Positions 42,460 to 53,559 are shown, counted from the stretch's first letter. The stretch is DNA of 64,000 nt from Impatiens glandulifera (GCF_907164915.1 NC_061862.1:38325758-38389757); one strand, 5' to 3'. Numbers and translations: made by a program. The notes: generated from the letters alone by a model not told the origin.

Positions 42460-45041
42460 ATTGGGCGTGATTCGGCTTTGTTCAGACTCTACTCTCAGGT
42501 AGATTTCGAGGAAATCCGGTTGAATGGTACGCCCGAGGCGAAGGAAGTTACTGACCGGTTAATCAAAACCGGTCTGGGATATTTCCTCGGCGGTCCCCAT
42601 ATTATATACAAAGATGCGGTCGAAGAGTTCTTCAAAACCGCAAAAGTCGCCTACGACAAGATCACCGCGACTGTGTGCGGTTCACAAATAGAGATCACCG
42701 AAGCATTGGTGGCCGAGAGCTTGCATCTTCCAACAACAGGCCCGGATGCAACAGCAGAAATAGAGCAGGACACCTTTGAGGCGGCTTGCCACATTCTATC
42801 GGCAACCAATGAGCCGATCAAAACATCCGGGAGTAAACAAACGTTGAAGCCGGAGTTAATCCCGGTGTGTGACATCTTCGCAAGGGCGATTCAGGCGAGG
42901 GGAGGAAACTTCAGCAACCTCACCAAAGACAAAATCAAGATGTTGATCGGTCTGATGGAGGGAAAAGAGGTCAACTGGGCAAGATCGGTGTTCAGTAACC
43001 TAATGGACATGGTAAAACCGGATTCAAACCGGTCGTGGGGATACGCCGTGCCACTCGATAAGATCTTCCTCCATCTAAATCTCGACGTCGGTCCCGACGT
43101 TGCGGTAGCAGAACGCTGCCTTATCAGATCAAGGCAATTCCTTGAAAGAACACAACCAGCCCCCAGCTCCACAGGTGGCCGAAAGAAGAAAGCCGCAAAG
43201 AAAGATGCCCCGGCCAAAGCAAAGACCGGAGGCAAAGGAAAAGAAAAGATAACTTTCTCAGAACCACCTCAGCACACAGAAGATGAGGAGTGGGCTTTTG
43301 AGAGGACAGACACCGAAAAGACGGAGGATGATAGAACAGTCCTCAATGAAGACGGCTCGGCCCAGAGTCCTAAGGATGCCGCACCAAACACCAACCCTGA
43401 GACCACCGAGGGTGGAGAAGAGGTTGATAAAGAGGCCGATGATGAAGGCGACAACACAGAGAGGGAGGAGGCCGAAGAGGCAGAGGCCGATAGGTTAACT
43501 GGGAAACTCCTTCAAAGCATCAGAAGAAAAGCCGAGTCGGTTGAAGAACTATACCTGGAGTGGCACGAGCACCGGTTTGATACACCGTATAGACAACTCC
43601 TACCGGGCCACACAGATGAGGAATGCATGAACAGACTGGAGGAAGTGGAGGACCTGATGATGACCGTTACGAACTCCAACACACTCCAGGAGGTACAACA
43701 CCAAACTTGTCTCTTGTTACCGAAGGTTCAACTTCGGAAACTTACGACAAAAATCCGGAAAATTAAGAAGGAGCTCAACAAGATGGAATCGGTGGACACC
43801 GTAGCGCCGCGGGTGTTAGCAAGGCTTGAAAAAGCCAAAGGGGAACTAACTCAAGATGTCGAGCGGCTGGAAGCCATATGCAGCCGAATGCAGGTACCGG
43901 TCTATACTGCTCCCAAGATCGAAAGGTTTCCGGCTAACTGCCCAACACCTCCAAGGGAGGATGCGGCACCATTATAACCTCCAAAAGAGAATGCTGCACC
44001 GATAGAATCCGGTGAAAGAGCCGATCCAAATCTCACGGAGCAATCACCTCCCCCACCACCGGAAGTCACCGCTTCAGACCTTACTAAAGAATGGGTTGCT
44101 AAAGAATGGGTTGAGGACCGACTTCAAAAGCTTGAAGCATCCATATCGGAACGGATCGATAACCGCATACAAGAACACAACGAGTCCGAGCTTCAACCAT
44201 TCAAGGATAGATCCAACAGAATAGTTGATTCGGCCCTGAAGTTCACCGACGTGACAAGGCTGCTTCTGGAAAAACATCACGAATGACTCTCAGAACTCGG
44301 CAACGGACTGTGGGAAGAGGCCGGTGAGCGCGATAAATGGGCTCAGCGAACCGCAATTCTGGAGGATGTGACCTCCGATTTAAAGAAAGACTTCGAACGG
44401 GTCGACACGACACTTAACCGAGTCTCCGAACTCGAGAAGACAAACGAGAGTCTCGTGGCCGAAGTGAAGGCGCTCTCCGAACAAATGGCCGAAATTCTAA
44501 GGGCTAAGGTGGACGCGGACGCCGCGGCTGTAGCGGCTGATGCTCACGTAGCTAAGCGGGTCCAGGATGCGCTGGATGCCGAAGCAGGAAAAGATAAAGA
44601 GGCACCGCGCCCAACTCAGCTGACCGAAGCGGAAGAGGAAGCCGCGCGAATTAAAAAGGTTGTGGCCATATTCCCAGGATTTGCCGAAAAAGTAGCCAAT
44701 CAAGCAGCGGAGGATGCCGCCCGATTGGAAAGGCAAAAAAGGAAGCTGGAGAATTCTCCGAAGTAAACAAGAAGAAGAAGGCGGCCGCCTTCGCCTCAGC
44801 ACCGAAAAAGCAGAGGAGGGAAGCTCCTAAAAAGGAGGCCCTTAAGAAGGTTCAGATTGCCGAGCTGCTCAGAGAGGTCTCTGAACCGGTCATCCCGAGT
44901 ACATCGCAGCAGGATGACCAAATCGAAGATGAAGTCGAAGCACAACTGCGGTCTCGGTCTATAAGACGACGATCTTCCGAACCGACCGGTCGACAGCAAC
45001 CAAAGAAGAAGAGCATATATGAACTCACGGACTCTGAATAG
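42460..45041 (+). pseudogene. E2 extra ORF C, large: domain + basic/acidic linker + coiled coil
   Basis: The frame is open from about 42460 to TAA 43975, then continues in the same frame to TGA 44284 and on to 44766. A one-base type shift near 44735-44760 moves it to another frame that ends at TAG 45039-45041. The sum is about 860 codons with two stops and one frameshift. No ATG is found where ORFs A and B start: the codon there is ATT (42460), perhaps a lost start. Residues 1-235 match ORFs A and B (VDF, EEFFKTA, HLPTTG, EVNWARSVFSNL). Then a Lys-rich linker (GGRKKKAAKKDAPAK), a very acidic stretch near residues 270-345 (EEVDKEADDEGD), and long Leu/Glu/Lys helices that look coiled-coil (ERVDTTLNRVSELEKTNESL). 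The C-terminus has basic patches (KKKKAAA, RSRSIRRRSS, PKKKS) that could be nuclear signals. Function unknown. Confidence 0.75.
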
Positions 45042-45161
45042 GGACTATCCTTCTTTTCTTATTAGCCTTAGTATTTCTATATATTTTGTCTTTTCCGGTC
45101 ATCTATATATATAAATATAAAGTTATTTTTGAATCCGGCCTTATTTTGTATTTCTACTTAG

Positions 45162-45201
45162 TTTTGATAATTTTAAATAAAATAATCAAAAAGGGAGAAA
45201 T
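45162..45201 (+). promoter_or_regulatory. Outer polypurine tract of E2
   Basis: A run ending AATCAAAAAGGGAGAAAT directly before TGATAAG at 45202. The same ~41 bases recur at 45338-45378 inside the 3' LTR, before TGTTAG. Confidence 0.85.
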
Positions 45202-46693
45202 TGATAAGATAAAAGATAAAGACTCTTATAAAGACTCTTCCAAAAATTTCTCAAACATTTTTCGAAAAATTCTCCCAAGTCAGTTTCAAAAATCCGGTCA
45301 AACAAAACAACCGGCCTACGGTTGCAAACTTACATGATTTTGATAATTTTAAATAAAATAATCAAAAAGGGAGAAATTGTTAGATAAAATAAGACCGGTT
45401 CAAATAAACCTAACTTAAATAAACTTTCCATGCAGGAACAAGGAACCGGACCGGATGAACAAGAGAACCGACTAAAGAAACCTAACCGGTCAAGCTACCA
45501 AACCGATCAAGAGTATTCGGAACGTGACCGCACAAAGAAAGGATCGCCAAAGCTCAAAACCGGAATCATCAAACAGCCGATCATCCACAAGACAAGAATA
45601 ACCGGAAGAAGTTCGGTTACATCACTACCAAAAGACATTCGGCCAAGTCAAATGACCGACCAGTACAATAAGACAATTCGGGTATCTGTTGAGAACGATA
45701 CCAAAGGAACAGACTGAATACTTCCATATTCATGCAAGTCTGAGGAAAGACTGTAGGCTGCAGAAGACAGTACTACCGGATCTTTCCACTTCAGGATAAG
45801 CCAGAAAGGAAATCTTCCAAGTACAGACAACTTTCCAACAGACAGTGCCTACATCAAGTAAAAGACAAATCCGGCAGGTTTGTCTTACACACCGGAAGAA
45901 CAGACCGCCAGGTCTGAGACAGAACACCAGGTCTGAGGTTGACCATCAGGTCTGAGGAAACGACCGCAGGTCTGAACCTCTGAAACACTGAATCACTGCA
46001 CCTTTGCTCAGCCAATCAGATTCAAGGAAGTGAAATATGACCGTTGGCATATTTCACCTATAAAAGGAGGCAGTTGCAGAAGAGTAAATGCGGGATATTA
46101 AGAGACAATAGTGTGATATTGAGATAAGAGCATTTACTACAAGTGATAAGAGTGTGCTGTTTTAGAAAAACCTAAGTGTTGAAAGTTAAAGTGTGTTTTA
46201 CAATTTCGGTGTAAATTGTAAGAGTGTTATCGAGCAGGAAATAAGTCTCGATCGGCTTGTACTTGTATTCCTTAGTGAATATCCTTCTCGCGGTTTCGAG
46301 AGGAAGGGGTGACGTTGGAGTTTTATCTCCGAACATCCATAAAATCTACCTTGTCATTTACTTTCTGCCGGCTTCATTATCTAACCGACTAACTTAACCA
46401 CACCGCTCCAAACCGACTCTATATTAACCATACCGAATATCCAGATTACCGAAACCGACCCACCATTTCCAAATCTCCATCATCCGAAACCGGCTTTGTC
46501 TATCAAACCGGCGTGCCGCTTCAATCTGAAAGCAAACCTCTTCCGCGCTTGAACCTAGTTCAAGAGTTTGTGACAGATTGTGTAGTATTGAAACCCCAGT
46601 GTTAATCTCTAACCGGATTAACCACTACCCTTCGAGTGTGAACCGCTAACCGGTCCAACCCCCGGTTCACCAGCGGCGATCTAGATCCTAACA
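45202..46693 (+). repeat. 3' LTR of E2
   Basis: 1492 bp, about a dozen differences from the 5' LTR, mostly C/T or G/A transitions, plus a one-base deletion near 45546. It ends CTAACA and is followed by CTACT. It carries the inner polypurine tract copy at 45338-45378 and the old start TGTTAG at 45378. Confidence 0.96.
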
Positions 46694-47600
46694 CTACTCC
46701 TATAAGTCACGAATAAAAAATTACTAATTTCATTTTTGTTCATATTAAATTAAATAAAGAAATAAAACCTTCACAAAAATATTACAGTAAAAATATTACA
46801 GTAGAACAAAATTCATAATTAAGTTACTAAAATCTTTTGAAAAATTCAAAATGAAAATTTGAGTACTAAGAGAAATAAAAAAAATAAAAAAAATGATGAA
46901 ATGAAAGAAAGAGAAACTAATATAAAAATAATAAAAAATTTAAGAATGAGATAAATTTAAATGGTTTAATTAATGAAAAAAAAGAGTGAGAAAATATATT
47001 ATTATTTAATTAATAAATATATAAAGTAAAAAGTAAAAATTAACTATGTTTATTTAAGTTAAATGAGCATATTTTTGATAGTACGCATATTTAAATGATC
47101 TTTTATTAGTATATACGTCTAAGTAAGTTGTACAAGTACATATGTCTAAGAAGTATATATATGTCTATGTGAGTTTTTTTCTTTAAAAAATGGGCTACAC
47201 AAAAATAAGAAGAAGTTCTTATTTAAAAAGAAAAAATATTGACAATATACCATTTGAGTATAAAAAACTATAGATATAAGAAAATTTATAAATAATTCAA
47301 ATATAAAGATAAAGAACAAGAAACATAGATATACAAGGTAAAACTTACATAAACTTGCACATGATTAAAGAAGATGAAAATTGAAATCTCGAAACTCATC
47401 TTCTTGGTAGACGTCAAAAATTATGATGGACAAGCTATGTTTAGAATTGTGAAAGACAGAACTATTTATAAACGCTTTTCTTGGGATAAAAAATTACATT
47501 TTGTTTAAATCCTTCAAGTTTCAATGTAACTTAAAACCCACAATTTATGGTTTGGTGAAACTATGGCCCAAACTTTGACAATTTATTAATGTAGCGAAAT
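46694..47600 (-). repeat. Paralog of RCC1 promoter and 5' UTR exon, right part
   Basis: Continues the host sequence interrupted by E2. It matches 61715-62170: AAAATATTGACAATA, TATAAATAATTCAAAT, then on minus the donor site AT|GTAAGTTTTA at 47349/47348, a 5' UTR-like exon (47350 to about 47430), and TATAAAT near 47462 (minus). So the promoter, leader exon and first donor of the RCC1 gene are duplicated here, with E2 sitting in what was intron 1. Confidence 0.75.
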
Positions 47601-48630
47601 CTTGAAAAACGAGTCAAACAAACCCTAATTAAAAAGAAATATTTTATTTTTATTAAAAATATTATTTTTATTTTTCTATTTTATTTTTATTTTATAAAAA
47701 TCAAACAAGACATAAAAGTGTAAAAATAAAGAAATAAAACAAAAAAACAAATAAGGATTTAGGCATGTGTGGATCGGGTCGGCATATGGGTTGGTCTCGG
47801 TTGAAAACTAGGCTAAAAGCCTAACCTCTCGGTAACGGAACGATAACCAACATCCTTCGGTCAAAGGAAAAAAATCCTCTTAATCGAGTAGGGAATTCCA
47901 TTGGTCGAACGGCTAGGGAATTCTCGATCGTGCACCTTGATGAATTCTTAGTCGGACTCTTGTTCGAAAAACAAGCTTGAGTTTTTTTCTCGGTCGCAAG
48001 CAAAGCGACCTCGTTACCTCAGACAAAAACTAGGTTACCAGTTTTCTAGTGACGTTCCTCGATCACTGGTGAAGGACCTTAGTCGTCTTCAACCTCTAGC
48101 CGACCAAGTTTTTTTTTGTCAAATTAATTTTTAGCTTTCTTTGTTCCCCACCTCTAACTTAAGATCTAACTAGATACAAATGTTTCTCATCACATTGAGA
48201 ACTTACCATTATAGCCACATGAGTCATCACTCAATGGGGAAGAGACTCAATAGAGGCTTATTAGAAAAACCCGAAGGTTGGCCAGAAAAATGTGATTACT
48301 TAAAATCAAATTAAAATTGATTTGGCTTTACCCTATAGAAACTTGTTACACAAATCTTATTCTTTGAACAAAAATCCTATAGTTATTAACATTTTTTTTT
48401 TAATTTTGAGGACATGCATCAAACTAGTGGAAATGGTGTAGGATTGGTCATACACAATTTTATAACATGTTACGATACTTTTGAGTTTGACGTTCTTGAG
48501 CAAAAGCTCAGGAACAACAAGCGAATGTCATGTTCAACGCCTCATAATGTAATGTTTAGTGCCTCATAAGGCTACGTTTAGTGCCTTATAAAGCCATGTT
48601 CATCTATACAATTGTGAAATCTCTATACAT
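47601..48630. other. Spacer, no gene seen
   Basis: AT-rich, with a more mixed stretch at 47760-48110 containing repeated TCGGTC motifs. A 60-codon minus frame at 47821-48003 has no recognisable domain. Possibly old retrotransposon sequence. Confidence 0.4.
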
Positions 48631-49629
48631 TTGTGTAGACACTCATTTTTTACCCCTCAATTTTATAGTTTATGCTTTTAATAAATCTGGGACTATATAA
48701 GTTTCACGAATTCATTCACGGGCTTATTGCACGATTTATTTTAAAGACGATTATTTTTAGAACAATTGAGTTTCGAAAATAGTTGATTTTGGATTCTTAA
48801 TAAGTTAAGTAGTAATTTGTCTATGTTACAACACTTAGGGAAGTTATTATACTTAGAATATTTAGGGTTTTATTTAATTAATTACCTTGAGTATTTAAAA
48901 TATATATTTTAGAAAATATGTATTAACGTTTTTATAAAAGTTTGTTAGATTAGTTATTAGATTAGGTTTTGCAATTTAATTATTTGACTTAATTAGTTAT
49001 CATTTTATTATAATTAGAATTGTTCCTTAGAAATAAGAATAATTAATAATAATAAAATTACTTTCTATACTTGTTTGTTTTAATTTTATTTCTTTTGTAG
49101 GATAAAGGGAAATGGGTCAATCCAAGATCCACATACAAGATCGGGACCAAATTTATGAATAGGGCCAAAAAGATCCAAATCAAAGGCAAGTCAACCCGAA
49201 GTAAGGCCAAGGAAAGGATCCAATTGACGGATCCGACCGATGACCCGACTAATGGACCAACCCATGCCCAAGATCCGACCCATGAAATCAAATGCTAAAA
49301 AAGAATTAGGTGAAGATAGCGGTCACCTTCTTGATGGTGACAGCCACAAATCTTGAAATCTCGATCCTATCATGTGCGGTCAAAGAAAGAAAGGGAAAAT
49401 TCAAAAAAAGGAAGAAGTTGCAAGAAAGAAAGTTTCAACCGTGTGTGGAAGAAAAGATTGAAGGCTTGTTATTTTTTTTTATTAAAAACTAAAATGACCA
49501 AGTATTATATCATTATTATTAAAAGCTTAAATTCTACTTGACATTTGGTGACATGTCAAGTGGAGATTGATAAATTTGTATATGTTTAAAAGAGAAACCT
49601 CATTCAAACGGTAAAGTGTGTTAAATGGG

Positions 49630-49905
49630 CCTTTGGGCCCTAGGGTTTTATAGCTTTGCCTATAAATACCCCTCTTAACACCTTAGCAAAAGGGGTTCCT
49701 CTCTCTCTTTTCACATTTCACTTGACCTTCTTCTTTTCAAAACCCCACATTTTAATATTCAAGTGCAAGGCCCTAGGGTTTCATAGTTTTGCCTATAAAT
49801 ACCCCCTCTTAACACCCTAGCAAAATGGGTTCCTCTCTCTCTCTTCACATTTCATGTGACCTTATTCTTCTTTTCAAAACCCCACTTTTTAATATTTAAG
49901 TGGCT
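49630..49905 (+). repeat. ~136-bp tandem duplication with TATA box
   Basis: Copy 1 about 49637-49768 and copy 2 about 49772-49905: each contains CCCTAGGGTTT, GCCTATAAATACCCC, TTCCTCTCTCTC and TTTTCAAAACCCCAC. Each copy therefore holds a full core promoter (CTATAAATA) and leader. Confidence 0.88.
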
Positions 49906-50154
49906 GCCCCTTTGAAATAAAAAAGTTCATCCACTTGAGTTAAGAAAGCTTTTTGTCTTCATATAATAAGATTTCTTTTGGTTTTTCTATTATATAATAT
50001 GATTGTATGTATGATTATTAGCTAATTAGGGTCTTTAACTTTATGTATGATTTATGTAAACATTAATAACATATTTAACATGTAAATAAAATAAAATATA
50101 ACTAAAAAAACAGAAAATTTAATGTAAATAAGAAGTTAAAAAAAAAACTAAAAC

Positions 50155-50460
50155 TGTTTTCTTTTTACAGTTTTATTATTATAATATTATTATTATTATT
50201 TGAATAATTAGATCTAAAATTTTGAATTATATATTAATAAACTTTTATAAAATTTTAAGGGTCATTTGAATTTTAAAAACCCCTGTTTTCTTTGTACAGT
50301 TTTATTATTATTATTATTTGAATAATTAGATCTAAGATGTTGAATTATATATTAGTAAACTTTTATAAAACTTTAAGGACCATTTGAATTTGAAGAACCC
50401 TAAGTAAAAAAAAAAAAAAACAATTTATTTTCTTTGTACAGTTTTATTTGTTTTAGTTTT
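50155..50460. repeat. ~130-bp tandem duplication, AT-rich
   Basis: Units start with TTTTCTTTGTACAGTTTTATT at about 50157, 50286 and (partial) 50427. The first two share AATAATTAGATCTAARAT and ACTTTTATAAAAYTTTAAGG. Confidence 0.8.
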
Positions 50461-50760
50461 CTTTTGTCTTTATTTTATTTATTTTTTTTTATCTTTTTTT
50501 ATCTCATGCAAACTCTTTAAATTTTAAATGTTTAAAATGGAAAATTTCTAAAATGTAAAGGGTAAGAAATTTAAAAAAATGACAAAATTAATTAGTAGAG
50601 ACCTTAAGGGCGTTGTGGGACATAGCGTCTAAAAAACCGTTTCACACACGTAACCAAACGCCGAACTCACATATCTTAATTTCCTAATTTTTTAAATTAT
50701 GTGGCGACTCTCTAATTATGAGGTTAATTAATATTGAAAAAAGTTAAAAAAAGGCCTATG

Positions 50761-52090
50761 ACATACTTCCCATTAAAAAACTTTCATTCTCTCCCAGATT
50801 CGACGGGAAGGTAAGATATGTAGTTGTCTACAAAGCCTTATTTTTAAAAATTCAACTTTTCAAATATTAAAATTAATTCCCCTCACATTTTCAAAAAAAT
50901 AAAATTTTTAAAGATGTCCCAGAATTTTCAAACTAGTCGATCAAAATGTTTTTTAAAAATCGATCACAATTTGTGTCAAATGTTCATCTATACAATTGTG
51001 TCAAATTTCTACACATTTCTTCATGTTTTGAGGTCATTTTATAAGTCACTATATTTTTTAGGCAATGAGATGCTATAAGTGTTAGCACTGACTTCAAGAT
51101 CACTACACTATATTTTATCCTAAGCGTCTCAATTATTCCACTGGCCTTAAAAAAAAAACAAGTATCAACATGTTAGTATTGAGAATTCCCAAACAATCAA
51201 AATATTAAAACTGTATAACTTACATTTTATTTTGTAAGATCACAATTTTATTATGTTTCATCTCCTGCATAGGTTTTCACGTGCCTCATATAGTAGATTC
51301 CACATTCTGTTTTATTCTTTAGTGTTTGCCATGGAAATTTTAAAATCCGGATCAAGAATTGAGCTATTAAAGAGGCGCTTGGCGAGTTAATACTTTTAAG
51401 GAAATCCACAAACGCGAGCTGTTATTTTACCAAGGCAAGAAAAATATAAACATGGAAGAAGATTATTTGGTAATGGAGCGTTCCAATTTTTTTGAGAAGT
51501 TTAATGTATTACCAAGGCCGAAGCAATCAAATATTTATCTTCCCATTTTGTTGTTTAGCAATGGAAGGTTTATAATTATTTGGATTTGTTTGAATGTCAA
51601 GCTTATGCAGAAAATATAAAATATCCACTTTGTATAATAGGGATGAAGATTTGCAAAGTCCCATATTAGGATGTCATATGGCTAAGTAGCTGAAAAATAA
51701 AATATTAGAAAGGTTATTTAAAACACCAACCGTCTTTAAGTCATCAAATGATATATTAAATATTTGCATCTCTTTTTAATTGTGTCTTCAAAAAGAGTAG
51801 GCATAATATGTACAAAACATATTGAGTTAAGAGCTGGATATGGGACATTGTAGAGAAGAAAAATTTGTGAATTCTATGTCTGGGTTGTCTAATATTTCTC
51901 AAATCTAGAGTATAGGCTAGACATAAACTATTTTACAGTAGAGATAAGTTTTAATTTTCATGGTACATATATTTTCTTTGGTCAGGGTGGTGTGCTCACA
52001 TTGGAATAAAATTTCGTTGTAAAGAAATTTAAGAAAACACATCCTAATAAGAGTTAAGAAAACATTATAATGAATATGAAGAGTTTTAAA
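50761..52090. other. Spacer, no gene assigned
   Basis: AT-rich. A 40-bp stretch near 50980 (TGTTCATCTATACAATTGTG) repeats one at 48597, on the other side of the LTR-like relic. Region 51330-51700 has weakly coding-like plus-strand stretches, but no frame or family I can defend. Confidence 0.4.
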
Positions 52091-52094
52091 GATG

Positions 52095-52690
52095 TTACCT
52101 TAATTCAAAATCATTTGTAAATATTAAGTCCACAAACCGTTTTTCTTTGAGACTTAATTTGGCCTTTTCGAAGTGTTTGGTATATTTTTTGAAATGTGTT
52201 GTTAAGTATGAAGTGCTAAGAGCCATTAATAGATTTTGATTCTTCCTATTAGGATGTTGTCTGATATGGACTTTTTCGAGTTCCTCTACGTTCTTTTCTT
52301 TCAAAATCCTACATACTAATTTTAGAGGTGTTTCTACTTGAACCTCAACGAATGGACAGACTTGTCCACCATCTGCGGGTGGTGTTTCTACTCCAACTTC
52401 TACGGATGGAGACAATTGTCCACCATCTACGGGTGATGTTTCTAGTCGAACCTCTATGGATCAAGAGACTTATCCACCATATGCAGGTGGTGTTTCCACT
52501 CGAAACTCTGCAAATTGAGAGACTTCTCAACCATCTGCGGGTGATATTTTTACTTGAACCTCTGTTGATTGAGAGACTTGTCCACCATCTACAGGTGGTA
52601 TTTTCACTACAACCTCTGCATATGGAGAGACTTGTTCAACCGGTGTCTTTGTGAAGAATTTGAAGAGGCCATCATTCATGTATTCATTTG
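52095..52690 (-). pseudogene. Broken minus-strand gene with 18-residue tandem repeats
   Basis: On minus, six units of 54 bp (52640 down to about 52315) encode variants of VETPPADGGQVCPSVEVQ. Three stops interrupt units 2-4. They are followed without a break by a charged, Lys-rich segment (LKEKNVEELEKVHIRQHP, FEKAKLSLKEKRFVDLIF) that ends at 52095. The repeat is also open on plus, but the consistent residue pattern (DGG, E-V, TP) and the non-repeat tail make minus the coding strand. Similar low-complexity P/V/E repeats occur in plant genes carried by transposons with Ulp1-like domains, but I see no catalytic part here. Family unknown. Confidence 0.55.
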
Positions 52691-52969
52691 TGTTGATGAT
52701 CTCGTATAAGACATGGATTCCGATTTCAAATATTTAAGCTACATTGATTTTCTATTGTTGTGTTGATGCTTCTATATCTTCCAACTCTCGTGTGGCATCT
52801 GTCATCTTCTGTGCAATTTCAACAATAATAATGAATGTAGTTGTAACCCTAGGGGAGGTGAATATCTACGTGATCTCCTCTTTCTCAGACCCCGCTCTAC
52901 AATGATGCAACCTTTTGTACGTGATTAATGGGAAACTTCAGTAGGCTTCAACTGGAGAACATGTTTCTG

Positions 52970-53555
52970 TAGAATTTGTGCAAACGACTTCTATTAAAGA
53001 TACAAGTGGAGGACCAGTTTTTAGAAATGCTGAGGGCAGTACTCCCAATGTATGTAAATGGAACAATAGCTGAGCATAATTTTAATGGATACCCAAAGAA
53101 TTCAGTTAAAACCATAGTTTCTACTGGAGTAAAAGGGAAAGATAGTCACATTTATGGAAAAGATTCTGCTGCTACTGGAAATAATTCTCAAGGACAGTCA
53201 TGTGATGTTGAGAATAATACTAGAAGAAAGAAATATGTGTGCAAATGAAGCTGCTGATTTAAACTCTGCCAAAGGTTCTTGGTGATGGGAAATATAACCA
53301 TGATTCAATTGAAGGACAAGCTTCTGATACTCCTGCGGTTAATGATGCGGAACGGGGGCAATTACTGGAAATAAACTACAGGATATTGCTGTAGAAAGTC
53401 TTTCCAATGTACATAAATTAATAACAGGGCATAATTAAATTACTGGAGTTGCTACTGGAGTAAAAAGGAAAAACATTCTCATTGATGCAAAGGTTCTGCT
53501 CCTACTGAAAATAATATCCAAGGACAGTCAAGTGATGCTGAGAATGAAAGGAAAT
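52970..53555 (+). repeat. Imperfect ~330-bp direct duplication
   Basis: A segment at about 53010-53215 (with CTACTGGAGTAAAAGGGAAA and TCTCAAGGACAGTCATGTGA) recurs in diverged form at about 53360-53545 (CTACTGGAGTAAAAAGGAAA, ATCCAAGGACAGTCAAGTGA). A 90-codon plus frame (52976-53248) spans the first copy. No domain is recognised, and the second copy is not open. Confidence 0.6.
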
Positions 53556-53559
53556 GGTA

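Larger units (their letters stand above)
32780..46693 (+). mobile_element. 13.9-kb Sirevirus-type Copia element E2 with three extra ORFs
   Basis: Two LTRs of 1493 and 1492 bp that differ at only about a dozen positions. TG...CA ends and a perfect 5-bp target duplication CTACT (32775-32779 and 46694-46698). tRNA-Met primer site, gag with zinc knuckle, pol in the order protease-integrase-RT-RNase H (Copia order), then 5.8 kb with three related ORFs A, B and C, then a polypurine tract. Length, RNase H motifs and extra ORFs after pol fit the Maximus/SIRE lineage. The element is GC-richer than its surroundings and full of CCGG, while its relative E1 has almost lost CCGG. Together with near-identical LTRs this says the insertion is young. 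It landed in a duplicate of the RCC1 gene promoter. Confidence 0.97.
48634..50720 (+). mobile_element. LTR-like relic, possibly Ty3/Gypsy Tat/Ogre type
   Basis: Begins near TGTGTAGACACTCATTTT and ends near a GTGGCGACTCTC stretch (50701) that resembles the primer site region used by Tat/Ogre elements. The part before it (GACATAGCGTCTAAAAAACC, ACGCCGAACTCAC) is also of that kind. No gag or pol follows. Between lie a duplicated TATA-box segment and a second tandem duplication, listed separately. Assignment is from memory of the family pattern and is uncertain. Confidence 0.4.

Noticed and set aside
49058..49492. Short frames on both strands
   Set aside because: Inside the LTR-like relic with biased composition. 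No domain.
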